This document shows positions 1 through 8,841 of a stretch of DNA of 64,000 nt, piece by piece. Origin of the DNA: Caulobacter zeae (GTDB lineage Bacteria; Pseudomonadota; Alphaproteobacteria; Caulobacterales; Caulobacteraceae); the NCBI RefSeq assembly GCF_002858925.1, contig NZ_PJRS01000020.1:1-64000 (forward strand), given 5' to 3'. Numbering within the stretch: the stretch's first letter is position 1; the number at the start of each line of letters is the position of its first letter. The position numbers were made by a program, and so were the translations under genes. The notes beneath the pieces were generated by a model. The model did not search any database. It was given only the letters and a program-made list of their open reading frames with translations, and was not told the origin of the DNA.

Positions 1-36
1 CTGGCGGACGCGCCCTTGCCGGATCACGGCCTGTGA
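1..36 (+). CDS. 3' end of an unidentified upstream gene (partial)
   Basis: Frame 1 is open from the window edge to a TGA at 34-36 and reads LADAPLPDHGL. The next 300 bases carry no gene, so this may be the tail of a coding region that starts outside the window. Eleven residues are too few to name a family, and it may be a chance frame. Confidence 0.3.
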   Translation: MADAPLPDHGL

Positions 37-100
37 CGCCTGGGACCCAACGAGCTGCGCCCGCCAGCCATCAGGCGACCGCCCGACCTACATCGCAATA

Positions 101-215
101 CACAGGGACCCAGGGGCCGCCGCAATGCGTCGGGATCCGCTGGGGCGCTTGAACTGGCGGCCATGCCCAGTCCCCTGGGTCCCGGATAAGCCCTGCGGGC
201 TTTCCGGGATGACGA
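101..215. repeat. GC-rich palindromic intergenic element (R1)
   Basis: The 37-353 stretch holds no convincing gene. It contains a 12-base inverted pair, GGGACCCAGGGG at 105-116 and CCCCTGGGTCCC at 172-183. The right arm runs into a second hairpin, TCCCGGA...TCCGGGA, around a GCCC-TGC-GGGC core (181-213). This resembles REP-type elements that occur between genes in many alphaproteobacteria. The remaining bases up to 353 should include the promoter of the sulfotransferase gene, but I see no clear -35/-10 pair. Confidence 0.6.
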
Positions 216-353
216 GGGTTGATGAGGGAGGGGGAGCGGCGACGGCCGCTTCGGCGGCAGGTCGAGCATCTCAACGCCGATCCGCCCTCGCCCGATTGAC
301 ACCCGCCTTGCACCGCCCTCCGATACCGGCGGTACGAAGCGTCGCGGGGTTGC

Positions 354-2366
354 ATGCAGGGGCAGGTTTCGGAGCCGACGGGCAGTCTGGCCGATGCGCT
401 GGGCCACGCCATGCGCCTGCTGTCGCGTGATCCGCAGCTGGCGCGCGAGCAGGCCATGGCGATTCTGGAAGCCGTTCCCGGTCATCCCGGTGCGACCCTG
501 ATCCTGGCCGCGGCCCTGCGGCTGTCGGGCGACGCGGCCTCCGCCCTGCCGGTGATCGATCCCTTGTCACGGGCCCTGCCCAATGCGCCTGACGCGCAGC
601 TGGAGCATGGCCTCGTGCTGCTGGACCTGGGCCGCACGCAGGAGGCCGTGGCGGCGTTGCGGCGGGCGACGGCGCTTGATCCCAAGTTTGGCGAGGCCTG
701 GCGGGCGCTGTCGGTGGGGCTGACGGTGCTGGGCGACCTGGTCGGCGCCCAGGCGGCGGGCGACCGGCAGGTGCAGGCCTCGGTGCGCGAGCCGGCGCTG
801 ATCGCGGCGGCTTCGGCGCTGGTCGAGGGCAGGTTGTCGGAGGCCGAGCACGGCCTGAGGGCCTATCTGGCGGCGCGACCCGACGAGCCGGCGGCGCTGC
901 GGATGCTGGCCGAGGTGGCCGCGCGCCTGGGCCGCTACGAGGACGCCGAACGGATCCTGACCCAGACCCTGGCCTTCGCGCCCGGCTTCACGGCCGCGCG
1001 GCACAACCTGGCGACCTTGCTCTATCGCCAGAACAAGACGCTGGAGGCGCTGGCCCAGCTCGACCTGTTGCAGGCCGCCGACCCGCGCCATCCGGCCTAC
1101 GCCAACCTGCGCGCCGCGGCCCTGGTGCGGATCGGCGAGTACGAGGCGGCGACGGCGATCTATCGCGAGGTGCTGGCGCGCCACCCGCATCAGCCCAAGG
1201 GGTGGATGAGCTATGGCCACGCGCTGAAGACCCTGGGCCGCCGGGCCGAATGCGAGGCGGCCTATCGCAAGGCCGTCGAGCAGGCGCCGATGCTGGGCGA
1301 GGCCTGGTGGAGCCTGGCCAACCTCAAGACCCTGCGGTTCTCCGACGCTGACCTGGCGGTCATGGAAGGCCAGCTGGCCAGCGCCGACCTGGCCGACGAG
1401 GACCGCTTCCACCTGCACTACGCCCTGGGCAAGGCGCTGGAGGACGCCGGTAGGTACGAGCAGAGCTTCGGCCACTACGCCAAGGGCGCGCAGCTTCGCC
1501 GCGTCCAGATCCGCTACGACGCCGACGAGACCACGGCCCATGCGGCGCGCAGCAAGGCGCTGTTCACGGCGGGCTTCTTCGCCGAACGGAGAGGCTGGGG
1601 CGCCGCCGCGCCTGATCCGATCTTCGTCGTCGGCCTGCCGCGCTCGGGCTCGACGCTGATCGAGCAGATCCTGGCCAGCCACTCGCAGGTCGAGGGCACG
1701 ATGGAGCTGCCCGACGTCATCGCCATCGCCAAGCGGCTGGGCGGCCGGCGAGGCGAGGGGCTGTATCCCGAGGCGCTGGCGACGCTGGACGCCGACGCGC
1801 TGAGGGCGCTGGGCGAGGAGTACCTCGAGCGCACGCGGGTGCAGCGCAAGACGGACCGGCCGTTCTTCGTCGACAAGATGCCCAACAACTTCGCCCACGC
1901 CGGGCTGATCCACCTGATGCTGCCCAACGCCAGGATCATCGATGCGCGGCGCCATCCGCTGGGCTGCTGCTTCTCGGGCTTCAAGCAGCATTTCGCGCGG
2001 GGCCAGACCTTCAGCTACGGCCTGGAGGACATCGGCCGCTACTATGCCGACTACGTGGACCTGATGGCGCACGTCGACGCCGTGCTGCCGGGGCGCGTGC
2101 ACCGGGTGATCTACGAGGCGATGGTCGAGGACCCGGAAGGCGAGATCCGCCGGTTGCTGGATCATTGCGGCCTGCCGTTCGAGGCGACATGCCTGGATTT
2201 CCACCAGAACGACCGCGCCGTACGCACCGCCAGCTCCGAGCAGGTGCGCCAGCCGATTTTCAAGGACGGGGTCGACCAGTGGCGCAACTATGAGCCGTGG
2301 CTCGATCCGCTGAAGGCGGCGCTGGGGCCCGTCCTGGCGGCCTATCCGGACCCGCCTGTTATTTGA
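354..2366 (+). CDS. TPR-repeat sulfotransferase family protein
   Basis: A 670-residue two-part protein. Residues about 10-380 are helical TPR-like repeats (for example LGRTQEAVAALRRATALDP and LGRYEDAERILTQTLAFAP). Residues about 420-660 are a sulfotransferase domain: the PAPS 5'-phosphosulfate loop VVGLPRSGSTLIEQILASH lies near residues 424-442 and DKMPNNF near 505. The family moves sulfate from PAPS to hydroxyl or amino groups; the TPR part would bind the acceptor, which is unknown. There is no signal peptide, so it should be cytoplasmic. It lies 127 bases upstream of a TonB-dependent receptor on the same strand, a pairing I recall from other Caulobacterales and Sphingomonadales. The fold is clear; the substrate is not. 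Confidence 0.85.
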   Translation: MQGQVSEPTGSLADALGHAMRLLSRDPQLAREQAMAILEAVPGHPGATLILAAALRLSGDAASALPVIDPLSRALPNAPDAQLEHGLVLLDLGRTQEAVAALRRATALDPKFGEAWRALSVGLTVLGDLVGAQAAGDRQVQASVREPALIAAASALVEGRLSEAEHGLRAYLAARPDEPAALRMLAEVAARLGRYEDAERILTQTLAFAPGFTAARHNLATLLYRQNKTLEALAQLDLLQAADPRHPAYANLRAAALVRIGEYEAATAIYREVLARHPHQPKGWMSYGHALKTLGRRAECEAAYRKAVEQAPMLGEAWWSLANLKTLRFSDADLAVMEGQLASADLADEDRFHLHYALGKALEDAGRYEQSFGHYAKGAQLRRVQIRYDADETTAHAARSKALFTAGFFAERRGWGAAAPDPIFVVGLPRSGSTLIEQILASHSQVEGTMELPDVIAIAKRLGGRRGEGLYPEALATLDADALRALGEEYLERTRVQRKTDRPFFVDKMPNNFAHAGLIHLMLPNARIIDARRHPLGCCFSGFKQHFARGQTFSYGLEDIGRYYADYVDLMAHVDAVLPGRVHRVIYEAMVEDPEGEIRRLLDHCGLPFEATCLDFHQNDRAVRTASSEQVRQPIFKDGVDQWRNYEPWLDPLKAALGPVLAAYPDPPVI

Positions 2367-2493
2367 CCACCGGAAGACGGCGCTGCCGTTTTTGCAACAG
2401 TCCGGTGAATTGCGCGATCGCCAAGCTTTGCCGGATTGTCGGACTCACGACATTGAAAGAACGTCGTTCTCTCTGGGGCCAAGGAGTGAACAC

Positions 2494-4860
2494 GTGTCGA
2501 TTAGGCGTTCAAAAACAATGCGGTCGGGCCTGCTGGTCACGGCCCTGATGTCGAGCAGCGCGCTTTGTGGGACCGCGCTGGCGCAGGAAGGCGGGGTGGC
2601 TCTGGAAGAGGTGGTGGTCACCGCCCAGAAGCGCTCGGAGAACCTGCAGGACGTGCCGGTCAGCATCCAGGCGCTGGGCCAGGCCAAGCTGGAGCAGCTG
2701 GAGGTCGCCGACTTCGCCGACTACGTGAAGTTCCTGCCCAGCGTGTCCTTCCAGGGCTCGGGGCCGGGCTTCAACCAGGTCTACATGCGCGGCGTGGCCA
2801 GCGGCGGCGACGGCAACCACTCCGGCTCGCTGCCCAGCGTGGGCATCTATCTGGACGAGCAGCCGATCACCACGATCCAGGGCGCGCTCGACGTCCACGT
2901 CTACGACATCGAGCGGGTCGAGGCTCTGGCCGGGCCGCAGGGCACGCTGTATGGCGCAAGCTCCCAGGCCGGCACCATCCGCATCATCACCAACAAGCCC
3001 AGCACCGCGGGCTTCAAGGCCGGCTACAACATCGAGCTCAACAAGGTCGAGGCGGGCGGCACGGGCTACGTGGCCGAGGGCTTCGTCAACCAGCCGCTGT
3101 CGGACACGGTGGCCGTGCGCATGGTCGGCTGGAGCAAGCGCGACGCCGGCTACATCGACAACGTGCCCTCGACGCGGACCTATCCGACCTCGGGCGTGAC
3201 CATCGACAACGACGGCGTCACCAGGAAGAACTACAACGAGGTCGAGACCCACGGCGCCCGCGCGGCGGTGAAGGTCGAACTGGGCGAGAACTGGACGATC
3301 ACGCCCCAGGTCATGGGCCAGGTGCAGAAGTCGGGCGGCTTCTTCGGCTTCGACCCCGACATCGGCGACCTGAAGGTCAGCCACTATTATCCGGAAAGCT
3401 CGGACGACCGCTGGTGGCAGGCGGCGATGACCGTCGAGGGCAAGATCAGCAATCTCGACATCGTCTATGCCGGTTCGTACCTGCAACGCACGACCGACAC
3501 CGAGCAGGACTACACCGACTACTCGTTCTTCTACGACACGCTGTACGGCTACGGCGCCTACTGGACCGACGACGCCGGCAATCCGGTGGATCCGTCGCAG
3601 TACATCCAGGGCAAGGACCGCTACAACAAGATCAGCCATGAACTGCGGATCAGCTCGCCGCAGGAAAAGCGCCTGCGGTTCGTCGCAGGCCTGTTCTACC
3701 AACGCCAGGCGCACGGCATCCACCAGGACTACAAGATCGACGCCCTGGGCGAGTCGCTGTCGCCGTCGGGCCATCCGGGCACGATCTGGCTGACCGAGCA
3801 GAAGCGCGTCGACCGCGACAGGGCCGCCTTCGGCGAGGTCTCGTTCGACATCTTGCCGAGCCTGACGGCGACGGCGGGCATCCGCTTCTTCGAGGCCGAC
3901 AACTCGCTGGTCGGCTTCTACGGCTACGGCGCGGGCTACGGCTCGACGGGCGAGCGGGCCTGCTTCAAGGGGCCGGTGATCTCCGGCTCGCCCTGCACCA
4001 ACCTCGACAAGCGGGTGAAGGAGACGGGCAACACGCCCAAGCTGACCCTCACCTACAAGATCGACCCGGCCAAGCTGGTCTATGCGACCTATTCGGAGGG
4101 CTACCGGCCAGGCGGCATCAATCGTCGCGGCACCCTGCCGCCCTACCTGTCGGACTACCTGAAGAACTACGAGCTGGGCTGGAAGACGAGCTGGGCACAG
4201 AACCGCTTCCGCTGGAACGGCGCGGTCTATCTGGAGAAGTGGAACAAGTTCCAGTTCTCGATCCTGGGGGCCAACGGCCTGACCGAGATCAAGAACGCCA
4301 ACGAGGCCGAGATCAAGGGCGCGGAAACCGACCTGACCATCGCGGTCGCCGAGGGCTTCACCGTCAACGCCGCGGCCGCCTACACCGACGCCAAGCTGAC
4401 GGCCAACTACTGCGGCGAGACCGACAGCGCCGGCGTGCCGATCACCGACTGTCCGGTCGGTTCAGCCGGCTTCCCCGACGGTCCGCAGGCCCCCAAGGGT
4501 ACGCGGCTGCCGATCACGCCGAAGTTCAAGGCCAACCTGACCGCCCGCTACGAGTTCGACTGGAAGGACTTCGACAGCTTCGTGCAGGCCTCGGCGGTGG
4601 GGCAGACCTCGTCCTATTCCGACCTGCGCACGGTCGAGGCGGCGATCCTGGGCAAGCAGCAGAGCTACATCACCTTCGACGTGTCGACGGGCCTGGCGCG
4701 CGACAGCTGGTCGCTGGCGGCCTTCATCACCAACCTGACGGACGAGCGGGCCAGCACCAGCCGCTTCGTGCAGTGCGCCGAGGCGGTCTGCGCCGACAAG
4801 GTCTATGTGATCCCCAACCAGCCCCGGACCTTCGGCCTGCGGTTCGGCCAGAAGTTCTGA
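2494..4860 (+). CDS. TonB-dependent outer-membrane receptor
   Basis: A 788-residue outer-membrane receptor that should import a ligand with TonB/ExbBD energy. I start it at the GTG at 2494 because AAGGAG lies seven bases upstream (2481-2486) and a normal signal peptide follows (MRSGLLVTALMSSSALCGTALAQ). The frame is open further upstream but without these signals. After the signal comes a TonB-box-like EEVVVTAQKR, then the plug (NLQDVPVSIQAL, RGVASGG, VEALAGPQGTLYGASSQAGTIRIITNKP), then a long beta-barrel ending in the usual terminal Phe (GLRFGQKF). The ligand cannot be read from sequence. The permease and dipeptidase downstream suggest peptides or amino acids. Confidence 0.92.
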   Translation: MSIRRSKTMRSGLLVTALMSSSALCGTALAQEGGVALEEVVVTAQKRSENLQDVPVSIQALGQAKLEQLEVADFADYVKFLPSVSFQGSGPGFNQVYMRGVASGGDGNHSGSLPSVGIYLDEQPITTIQGALDVHVYDIERVEALAGPQGTLYGASSQAGTIRIITNKPSTAGFKAGYNIELNKVEAGGTGYVAEGFVNQPLSDTVAVRMVGWSKRDAGYIDNVPSTRTYPTSGVTIDNDGVTRKNYNEVETHGARAAVKVELGENWTITPQVMGQVQKSGGFFGFDPDIGDLKVSHYYPESSDDRWWQAAMTVEGKISNLDIVYAGSYLQRTTDTEQDYTDYSFFYDTLYGYGAYWTDDAGNPVDPSQYIQGKDRYNKISHELRISSPQEKRLRFVAGLFYQRQAHGIHQDYKIDALGESLSPSGHPGTIWLTEQKRVDRDRAAFGEVSFDILPSLTATAGIRFFEADNSLVGFYGYGAGYGSTGERACFKGPVISGSPCTNLDKRVKETGNTPKLTLTYKIDPAKLVYATYSEGYRPGGINRRGTLPPYLSDYLKNYELGWKTSWAQNRFRWNGAVYLEKWNKFQFSILGANGLTEIKNANEAEIKGAETDLTIAVAEGFTVNAAAAYTDAKLTANYCGETDSAGVPITDCPVGSAGFPDGPQAPKGTRLPITPKFKANLTARYEFDWKDFDSFVQASAVGQTSSYSDLRTVEAAILGKQQSYITFDVSTGLARDSWSLAAFITNLTDERASTSRFVQCAEAVCADKVYVIPNQPRTFGLRFGQKF

Positions 4861-4939
4861 TCGTCGATGGATGGCGCGCCGCCTCCGCCTCGCGGCGGGG
4901 GCGGTTGCGCGTTCTGGGCGGGGGTGAAAGCATGGCCAT

Positions 4940-6247
4940 ATGAGTAGTTCGTCCCCCAAGGCCCTGGGCTTCTGGATGTGCAGCGCCCTGGTCGTGGGCA
5001 ACATGATCGGCTCGGGCGTGTTCATGCTGCCCGCGTCGCTCGCCCCCTACGGCTGGAACGGGGTGCTGGGCTGGATCGTCACCATCGCCGGCGGCCTTTG
5101 CCTGGCCTTCGTCTTCGCCCGGCTGTCGGCGGCCCTGCCGCGCGAAGGCGGGCCTTACGCCTACACCCAGGAAGCGTTCGGGCGGACGGCGGGGTTCGTC
5201 GTGGCCTGGGCCTACTGGATCTCGCTGTGGGTGGGCAACGCGGCCATCGCCACCGGCGCGGTCAGCTACCTGTCGGTGCTGGTCCCGGCCATCGCCAAGA
5301 CGCCCGGCCTGCACGCCCTGGTCACCCTGGCCCTGATCTGGGGCCTGATCGGCGTCAACTGCCTGGGCGCGCGCCTGGCCGGCGAGGTGCAGGTGGTGAC
5401 CACGGTGCTCAAGCTCCTGCCGCTGGCGGCGGTGCTGGGCCTGTCGGCCTGGCTGCTGGGCCGCGACGGCGCCGCCGCGATCTCCGCCCCGCTGGATACG
5501 GCGCAACTGGGCGGCCCCGGCCTGGTCGCCGCCTCGGCCCTGACGCTGTGGGCGTTGCTGGGCCTGGAGTCGGCCACCGTGCCGGCCGACAAGGTCAAGG
5601 ACCCGGCCCGCACCATCCCGCGCGCGACGCTGTTCGGGGCGGCCTTCACCGGCGTCGTCTACCTCTTGGTGTGCTCGGCGGTGGTGCTGCTTTCGCCCCC
5701 GGACGCCCTGAAGGCTTCCAACGCCCCGATGGCCGAGTTCATTGGCCGGTTCTGGGGCTCGGGCGCGGCCATGGCCGTGGCCGCCTTCGCCGCCATCAGC
5801 GCCTTCGGGGCCCTGAACGGCTGGGTGCTGCTGCAAGGCGAGATGCCCTACGCCATGGCCAGGGGCGGGGTGTTTCCGGCCGTGCTGGCCAAGTCGTCCA
5901 GCCGCGGAACGCCGGTGCGGGCCCACCTGGTCTCGGGCCTGTTCCTGACCGTGCTGGTCGGGATCAACTACGCCAAGTCGATGGCCGACCTCTTCACCTT
6001 CATCGCCCTGCTGGCGACTACGGCCTCGCTGTTCACCTATCTGGCCTGCGCGCTGGCGGCGCTGAAGCTGCAAAGGGACGGGCTGGTTCCCGGCTCGCGG
6101 CTGCTGACCGTGGTGGCGATCCTGGCCGGGCTCTATGCGGTCTTCACCCTGTTCGGGGCGGGCAGGGAGGCCGTCATGTGGGGCGTCGTGCTGCTGGCCG
6201 CCGGCTTCCCCGTTCACCTGCTGATGCGCCGGACGGCGCGCACTTGA
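4940..6247 (+). CDS. APC-family amino acid permease
   Basis: A 435-residue inner-membrane transporter with about 12 hydrophobic segments. Residues 20-35 carry the family's substrate-binding signature GNMIGSGVFMLPASLA. A conserved mid-protein stretch, GLESATVPADKVKDPARTIPRAT, is like that of the basic amino acid/polyamine antiporter group (AdiC, CadB, PotE relatives). It sits 79 bases after the TonB receptor and 10 bases before the amidohydrolase, so it probably takes up the amino acids that the dipeptidase frees. An arginine or lysine substrate is inference from family and context. Confidence 0.88.
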   Translation: MSSSSPKALGFWMCSALVVGNMIGSGVFMLPASLAPYGWNGVLGWIVTIAGGLCLAFVFARLSAALPREGGPYAYTQEAFGRTAGFVVAWAYWISLWVGNAAIATGAVSYLSVLVPAIAKTPGLHALVTLALIWGLIGVNCLGARLAGEVQVVTTVLKLLPLAAVLGLSAWLLGRDGAAAISAPLDTAQLGGPGLVAASALTLWALLGLESATVPADKVKDPARTIPRATLFGAAFTGVVYLLVCSAVVLLSPPDALKASNAPMAEFIGRFWGSGAAMAVAAFAAISAFGALNGWVLLQGEMPYAMARGGVFPAVLAKSSSRGTPVRAHLVSGLFLTVLVGINYAKSMADLFTFIALLATTASLFTYLACALAALKLQRDGLVPGSRLLTVVAILAGLYAVFTLFGAGREAVMWGVVLLAAGFPVHLLMRRTART

Positions 6248-6257
6248 GGGCCTTTCC

Positions 6258-7565
6258 ATGATCCTGCGCTCGACCCTGACGGTGGGCGTCGCCGCCCTGG
6301 CCCTGCTGGCGGCGGGCGCCGCCGTCGCGCAGGTCTCATACGTGCGGGCCGGCCGACTGGTCGATCCGGTCGCCGGCAAGGTTCTGACCGACCGGCTGAT
6401 CCGCATCGAGGGCGAGCGGATCACGGCGGTGAGCGCCTGGACCGGCGCGCCGGCCGACGGGCCGGTGCGCGACTGGTCGGACCTGACCGTGCTGCCCGGC
6501 CTGATCGACATGCACACCCACATCGTCGACCAGGAGCAGACCGAGAACATCGCCGAGCCGCTGCTGACCACCGCCGCCGAGCAGGCCTATATCGGCGCGG
6601 CCCATGCCCGCGCGACCCTGATGGCCGGCTTCACCAGCGTGCGCGACGTCGGGACCTGGCGGGCGTTCGGCGACGTGGCGCTGAGGGACGCCATCGACAA
6701 GGGCCTGGTTCCCGGGCCGCGCATGTCGGTGGCCGGGGCCTATGTGACGACGCCCGGCGGGGGCGGGGAGGTGACGGGCATCGCCGCCGACGTCGGCATT
6801 CCGCCCGATATGCGCCGGGGCGTGGTCGAGGACGTGGCCGACACCCATCGCAAGACGCGGGACATCCTGGTGCACGGCGCCGATTTCCTGAAGCTGATCG
6901 CCACCGGCGCGGTGCTGACCGTCGGCACCGAGCCGGGCCAGCTGGAGCTTTCCAAGGAAGAGATCGAGGCCGCCGTCGAAGAGGCCGCCAAGCGCGGAAC
7001 CTACGCCACCGCTCACGCGCACGGCGCCGAGGGCATCAAGGTCGCCGTTCGGGCCGGGGTGCGCTCGATCGAACACGGCTCGCTGATCGACGACGAGGGG
7101 ATCGCCCTGATGAAGGCCCGCGGCGCCTGGCTGGTCGCCGATATCTACAACGGCGACTACATCGACGAGATCGGCACGAAGAACGGCTGGCCCGCCGAGA
7201 CCCTGCGCAAGAACCGCGAGACGACGGACGCCCAGCGCGAAGGCTTCCGCAAGGCGGTGAAGGCCGGGGTGCGCATCGCCTACGGCACCGATGCGGGCGT
7301 CTATCCGCATGGCCTGAACGCGCGACAGCTGCCCTACATGGTCAGGTACGGCATGACGCCGATGCAGGCGATCCAGTCGGCCACCACCAGCGCTGCGGCC
7401 CTGATGGGCAAGGACAAGGACGTCGGCTGCGCCCAGGCCGGCTGCTACGCCGACCTGATCGCGGTGAAGGGCGATCCGCTGGCCGATGTCGGGGTGCTGG
7501 CCGAGGTGGCCAAGGTGATGAAGGGCGGCGTCGTCCACAAGGGCGAGATGGCGCCGCAGAATTAA
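6258..7565 (+). CDS. Exported amidohydrolase, prolidase-like dipeptidase
   Basis: A 435-residue metal-dependent hydrolase of the amidohydrolase superfamily (COG1228). An N-terminal signal peptide (ALALLAAGAAVAQ) places it in the periplasm. All metal ligands are visible: HTH at residues 86-88, the lysine normally carboxylated in FLKLIATGA (K212), AHAH at 252-255, EHGS (H273) and GTDAG (D345). Relatives once called prolidases, including a Caulobacter crescentus enzyme, were shown to release C-terminal Arg/Lys from dipeptides. The neighbouring APC permease would suit that product. The class is certain; the dipeptide specificity is inferred. Confidence 0.88.
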   Translation: MILRSTLTVGVAALALLAAGAAVAQVSYVRAGRLVDPVAGKVLTDRLIRIEGERITAVSAWTGAPADGPVRDWSDLTVLPGLIDMHTHIVDQEQTENIAEPLLTTAAEQAYIGAAHARATLMAGFTSVRDVGTWRAFGDVALRDAIDKGLVPGPRMSVAGAYVTTPGGGGEVTGIAADVGIPPDMRRGVVEDVADTHRKTRDILVHGADFLKLIATGAVLTVGTEPGQLELSKEEIEAAVEEAAKRGTYATAHAHGAEGIKVAVRAGVRSIEHGSLIDDEGIALMKARGAWLVADIYNGDYIDEIGTKNGWPAETLRKNRETTDAQREGFRKAVKAGVRIAYGTDAGVYPHGLNARQLPYMVRYGMTPMQAIQSATTSAAALMGKDKDVGCAQAGCYADLIAVKGDPLADVGVLAEVAKVMKGGVVHKGEMAPQN

Positions 7566-7608
7566 CCGTTTCGCCGGTGGCGCGGGTCGCGCATTGTGCG
7601 CCGCAACT

Positions 7609-7629
7609 CAATGTTGCTGTGCAGCATTG
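7609..7629. promoter_or_regulatory. Short dyad upstream of the DUF2188 gene
   Basis: CAATGTTGC-TGT-GCAGCATTG forms an inverted repeat with one mismatch, 65 bases before the start codon of the next gene. It could be an operator or the foot of a leader hairpin. Function unproven. Confidence 0.25.
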
Positions 7630-7694
7630 AAACAGCTGTCGCGAAGCGGTCCGTGGGGGAAAGCTGGCGTCAGTCTCGATGCAGGAGCCTCCCC

Positions 7695-7940
7695 ATGGCC
7701 GACTCGAACCACTACTACGTCCGTCCCGTCGCCGGCGTCTGGCACGTGACCTGGAACGACTCGCCCGACCTGATCAGCTCGTGCCCCAGCCAGCATGAAG
7801 CCGTCGCCCTGGCCCAGCTGCTGGCCCGCCACATGACCAGCCAGGGTCGCTACGCCGAAGTGCACGTGGCCGAGCCCGAAGCCCGCCGCCCGACCTGGGG
7901 CCGCAAGGGCTTGGCCGGCGCCGCCGCCGTCGCGGCCTGA
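7695..7940 (+). CDS. Small DUF2188-like protein
   Basis: An 81-residue protein starting at the ATG at 7695, which has AGGAG seven bases upstream. The frame is open further upstream but without a ribosome site. The sequence HYYVRPVAGVWHVTWNDSPDLISSCPSQHEAVALAQ follows the DUF2188 pattern (V.P...W.V......A....f.sq.eAi..A). Family function is unknown. It is a single-gene unit closed by a strong terminator. Confidence 0.75.
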   Translation: MADSNHYYVRPVAGVWHVTWNDSPDLISSCPSQHEAVALAQLLARHMTSQGRYAEVHVAEPEARRPTWGRKGLAGAAAVAA

Positions 7941-7970
7941 TCCTTCTATTCGAATCTAGGCCGACTTGAA

Positions 7971-8000
7971 GCCGCTCCGATCCGTCGGGGCGGCTTTTTT
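7971..8000 (+). terminator. Rho-independent terminator after the DUF2188 gene
   Basis: A ten-pair stem, GCCGCTCCGA (7971-7980) against TCGGGGCGGC (7985-7994) with one G-T pair, is followed at once by six T. It lies 30 bases after the stop codon. Confidence 0.85.
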
Positions 8001-8010
8001 CTTGCCTTGG

Positions 8011-8128
8011 CACCTCCCCCGCCTGCGGGGGAGGAGGACCGAGACTGGGCGCTGTGCGAGCCGTCGCCCCCTCCGTCACGGCGCCGATGGCGCCGCGCTA
8101 CCTCCCCCGTTTCACGGGGGAGGAGCCA
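8011..8128. repeat. GC-rich palindromic element (R2)
   Basis: Two matching hairpins sit about 70 bases apart: CCTCCCCCGC-CT-GCGGGGGAGG (8013-8034) and CCTCCCCCGT-TTC-ACGGGGGAGG (8101-8123). It lies between the DUF2188 terminator and the stop of the TetR gene, that is, between convergent genes. Confidence 0.7.
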
Positions 8129-8134
8129 GGTTCC

Positions 8135-8650
8135 TCAGCCCAGCCAGGCGCCGGCCGCCGTCTCCAGCGCCCGCACCGCTTCGGCCGCGCCGAACGTGCT
8201 GGGGTCCAGGCACAGCTCCAGCCACAGCCCGTCGACCATGGCCGTCAGGGCGATCGCCGCCAGACGGCGGTCCTTGACGCCGCAGTCGGCCAGGAGGGTC
8301 TCCAGCCGGGCGCGATAGGCGGCGTAGGACGTCGCGTGGATGGCGGCGATGCGCGGCTTGGTCTTTACGAGGCCCCAGAAGCCGATCCAGGCGGCCAGCA
8401 GGTCGGGATCCAGCACCGGCGACGCGAAGCTGGCGGCGAGATAGGCCGAGAGGCGCGCGCGGGGATCGTTTCCGGCGCTCGCCACGGCGGCTTCCAGCGC
8501 CGCGTCGATCCGTTGGTCCACCGCCTCGTAGGCGGCGGCGACCAGGTCGTCGACCCCCTCGAAATAGTGCCGCAGCAGCCCGGCCGAGACACCGGCCTCG
8601 GCGCAGATCGTCCGCACCGAGGTTCCAGCCACGCCTTCACGGGCCAGCAC
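8135..8650 (-). CDS. TetR-family transcriptional regulator, uncertain start
   Basis: A TetR/AcrR repressor with HTH residues GTSVRTICAEAGVSAGLLRHYFEGVDDLV and a C-terminal ligand domain that resembles BetI-like regulators. The only conventional start, the GTG at 8650, cuts into the first helix. The reading frame continues upstream as a typical TetR N-terminus (TREAPDVRRQALVAAAEAV) to a CTG at 8722, just before an in-frame TGA. No ATG, GTG or TTG is available in between. The true start is therefore either the CTG (195 residues) or the GTG (171 residues). A repeat element begins 11 bases beyond the CTG. It probably controls the adjacent oxygenase/oxidoreductase genes. Confidence 0.75.
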   Translation of the reverse strand: MLAREGVAGTSVRTICAEAGVSAGLLRHYFEGVDDLVAAAYEAVDQRIDAALEAAVASAGNDPRARLSAYLAASFASPVLDPDLLAAWIGFWGLVKTKPRIAAIHATSYAAYRARLETLLADCGVKDRRLAAIALTAMVDGLWLELCLDPSTFGAAEAVRALETAAGAWLG

Positions 8651-8732
8651 GGCCTCGGCCGCCGCGACCAGGGCCTGGCGGCGGACGTCGGGCGCTTCGC
8701 GGGTGAAGGGGGCGCGGGTCAGGGGAGGACGC

Positions 8733-8841
8733 CCTCAGTCGCTCCGCGACAGCTCCCCCAGAGGGGGAGCATCTGGAGGGCGCGAACCCAGATCCTCCCC
8801 CTCTGGGGGAGGTGGCCCGGAGGGCCGGAGGGGGAGCTCAC
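8733..8841. repeat. GC-rich palindromic element (R3)
   Basis: It contains CTCAGTCGCTCCGCGACAG, the hairpin GCTCCCCC-AGA-GGGGGAGC (8752-8770) and the hairpin CCTCCCCCTCTGGGGGAGG (8794-8812), then GGCCCGGAGGGCCGGAGG. The same modules occur in reverse order at 16730-16828. It abuts the 5' end of the TetR gene and touches the stop codon of the Rieske gene. Confidence 0.8.

Noticed and set aside
567..2204. Long minus-strand open frame over the sulfotransferase gene
   Set aside because: Low-complexity Arg/Gln/Leu/Val translation. The plus-strand frame has clear TPR and PAPS-binding motifs.
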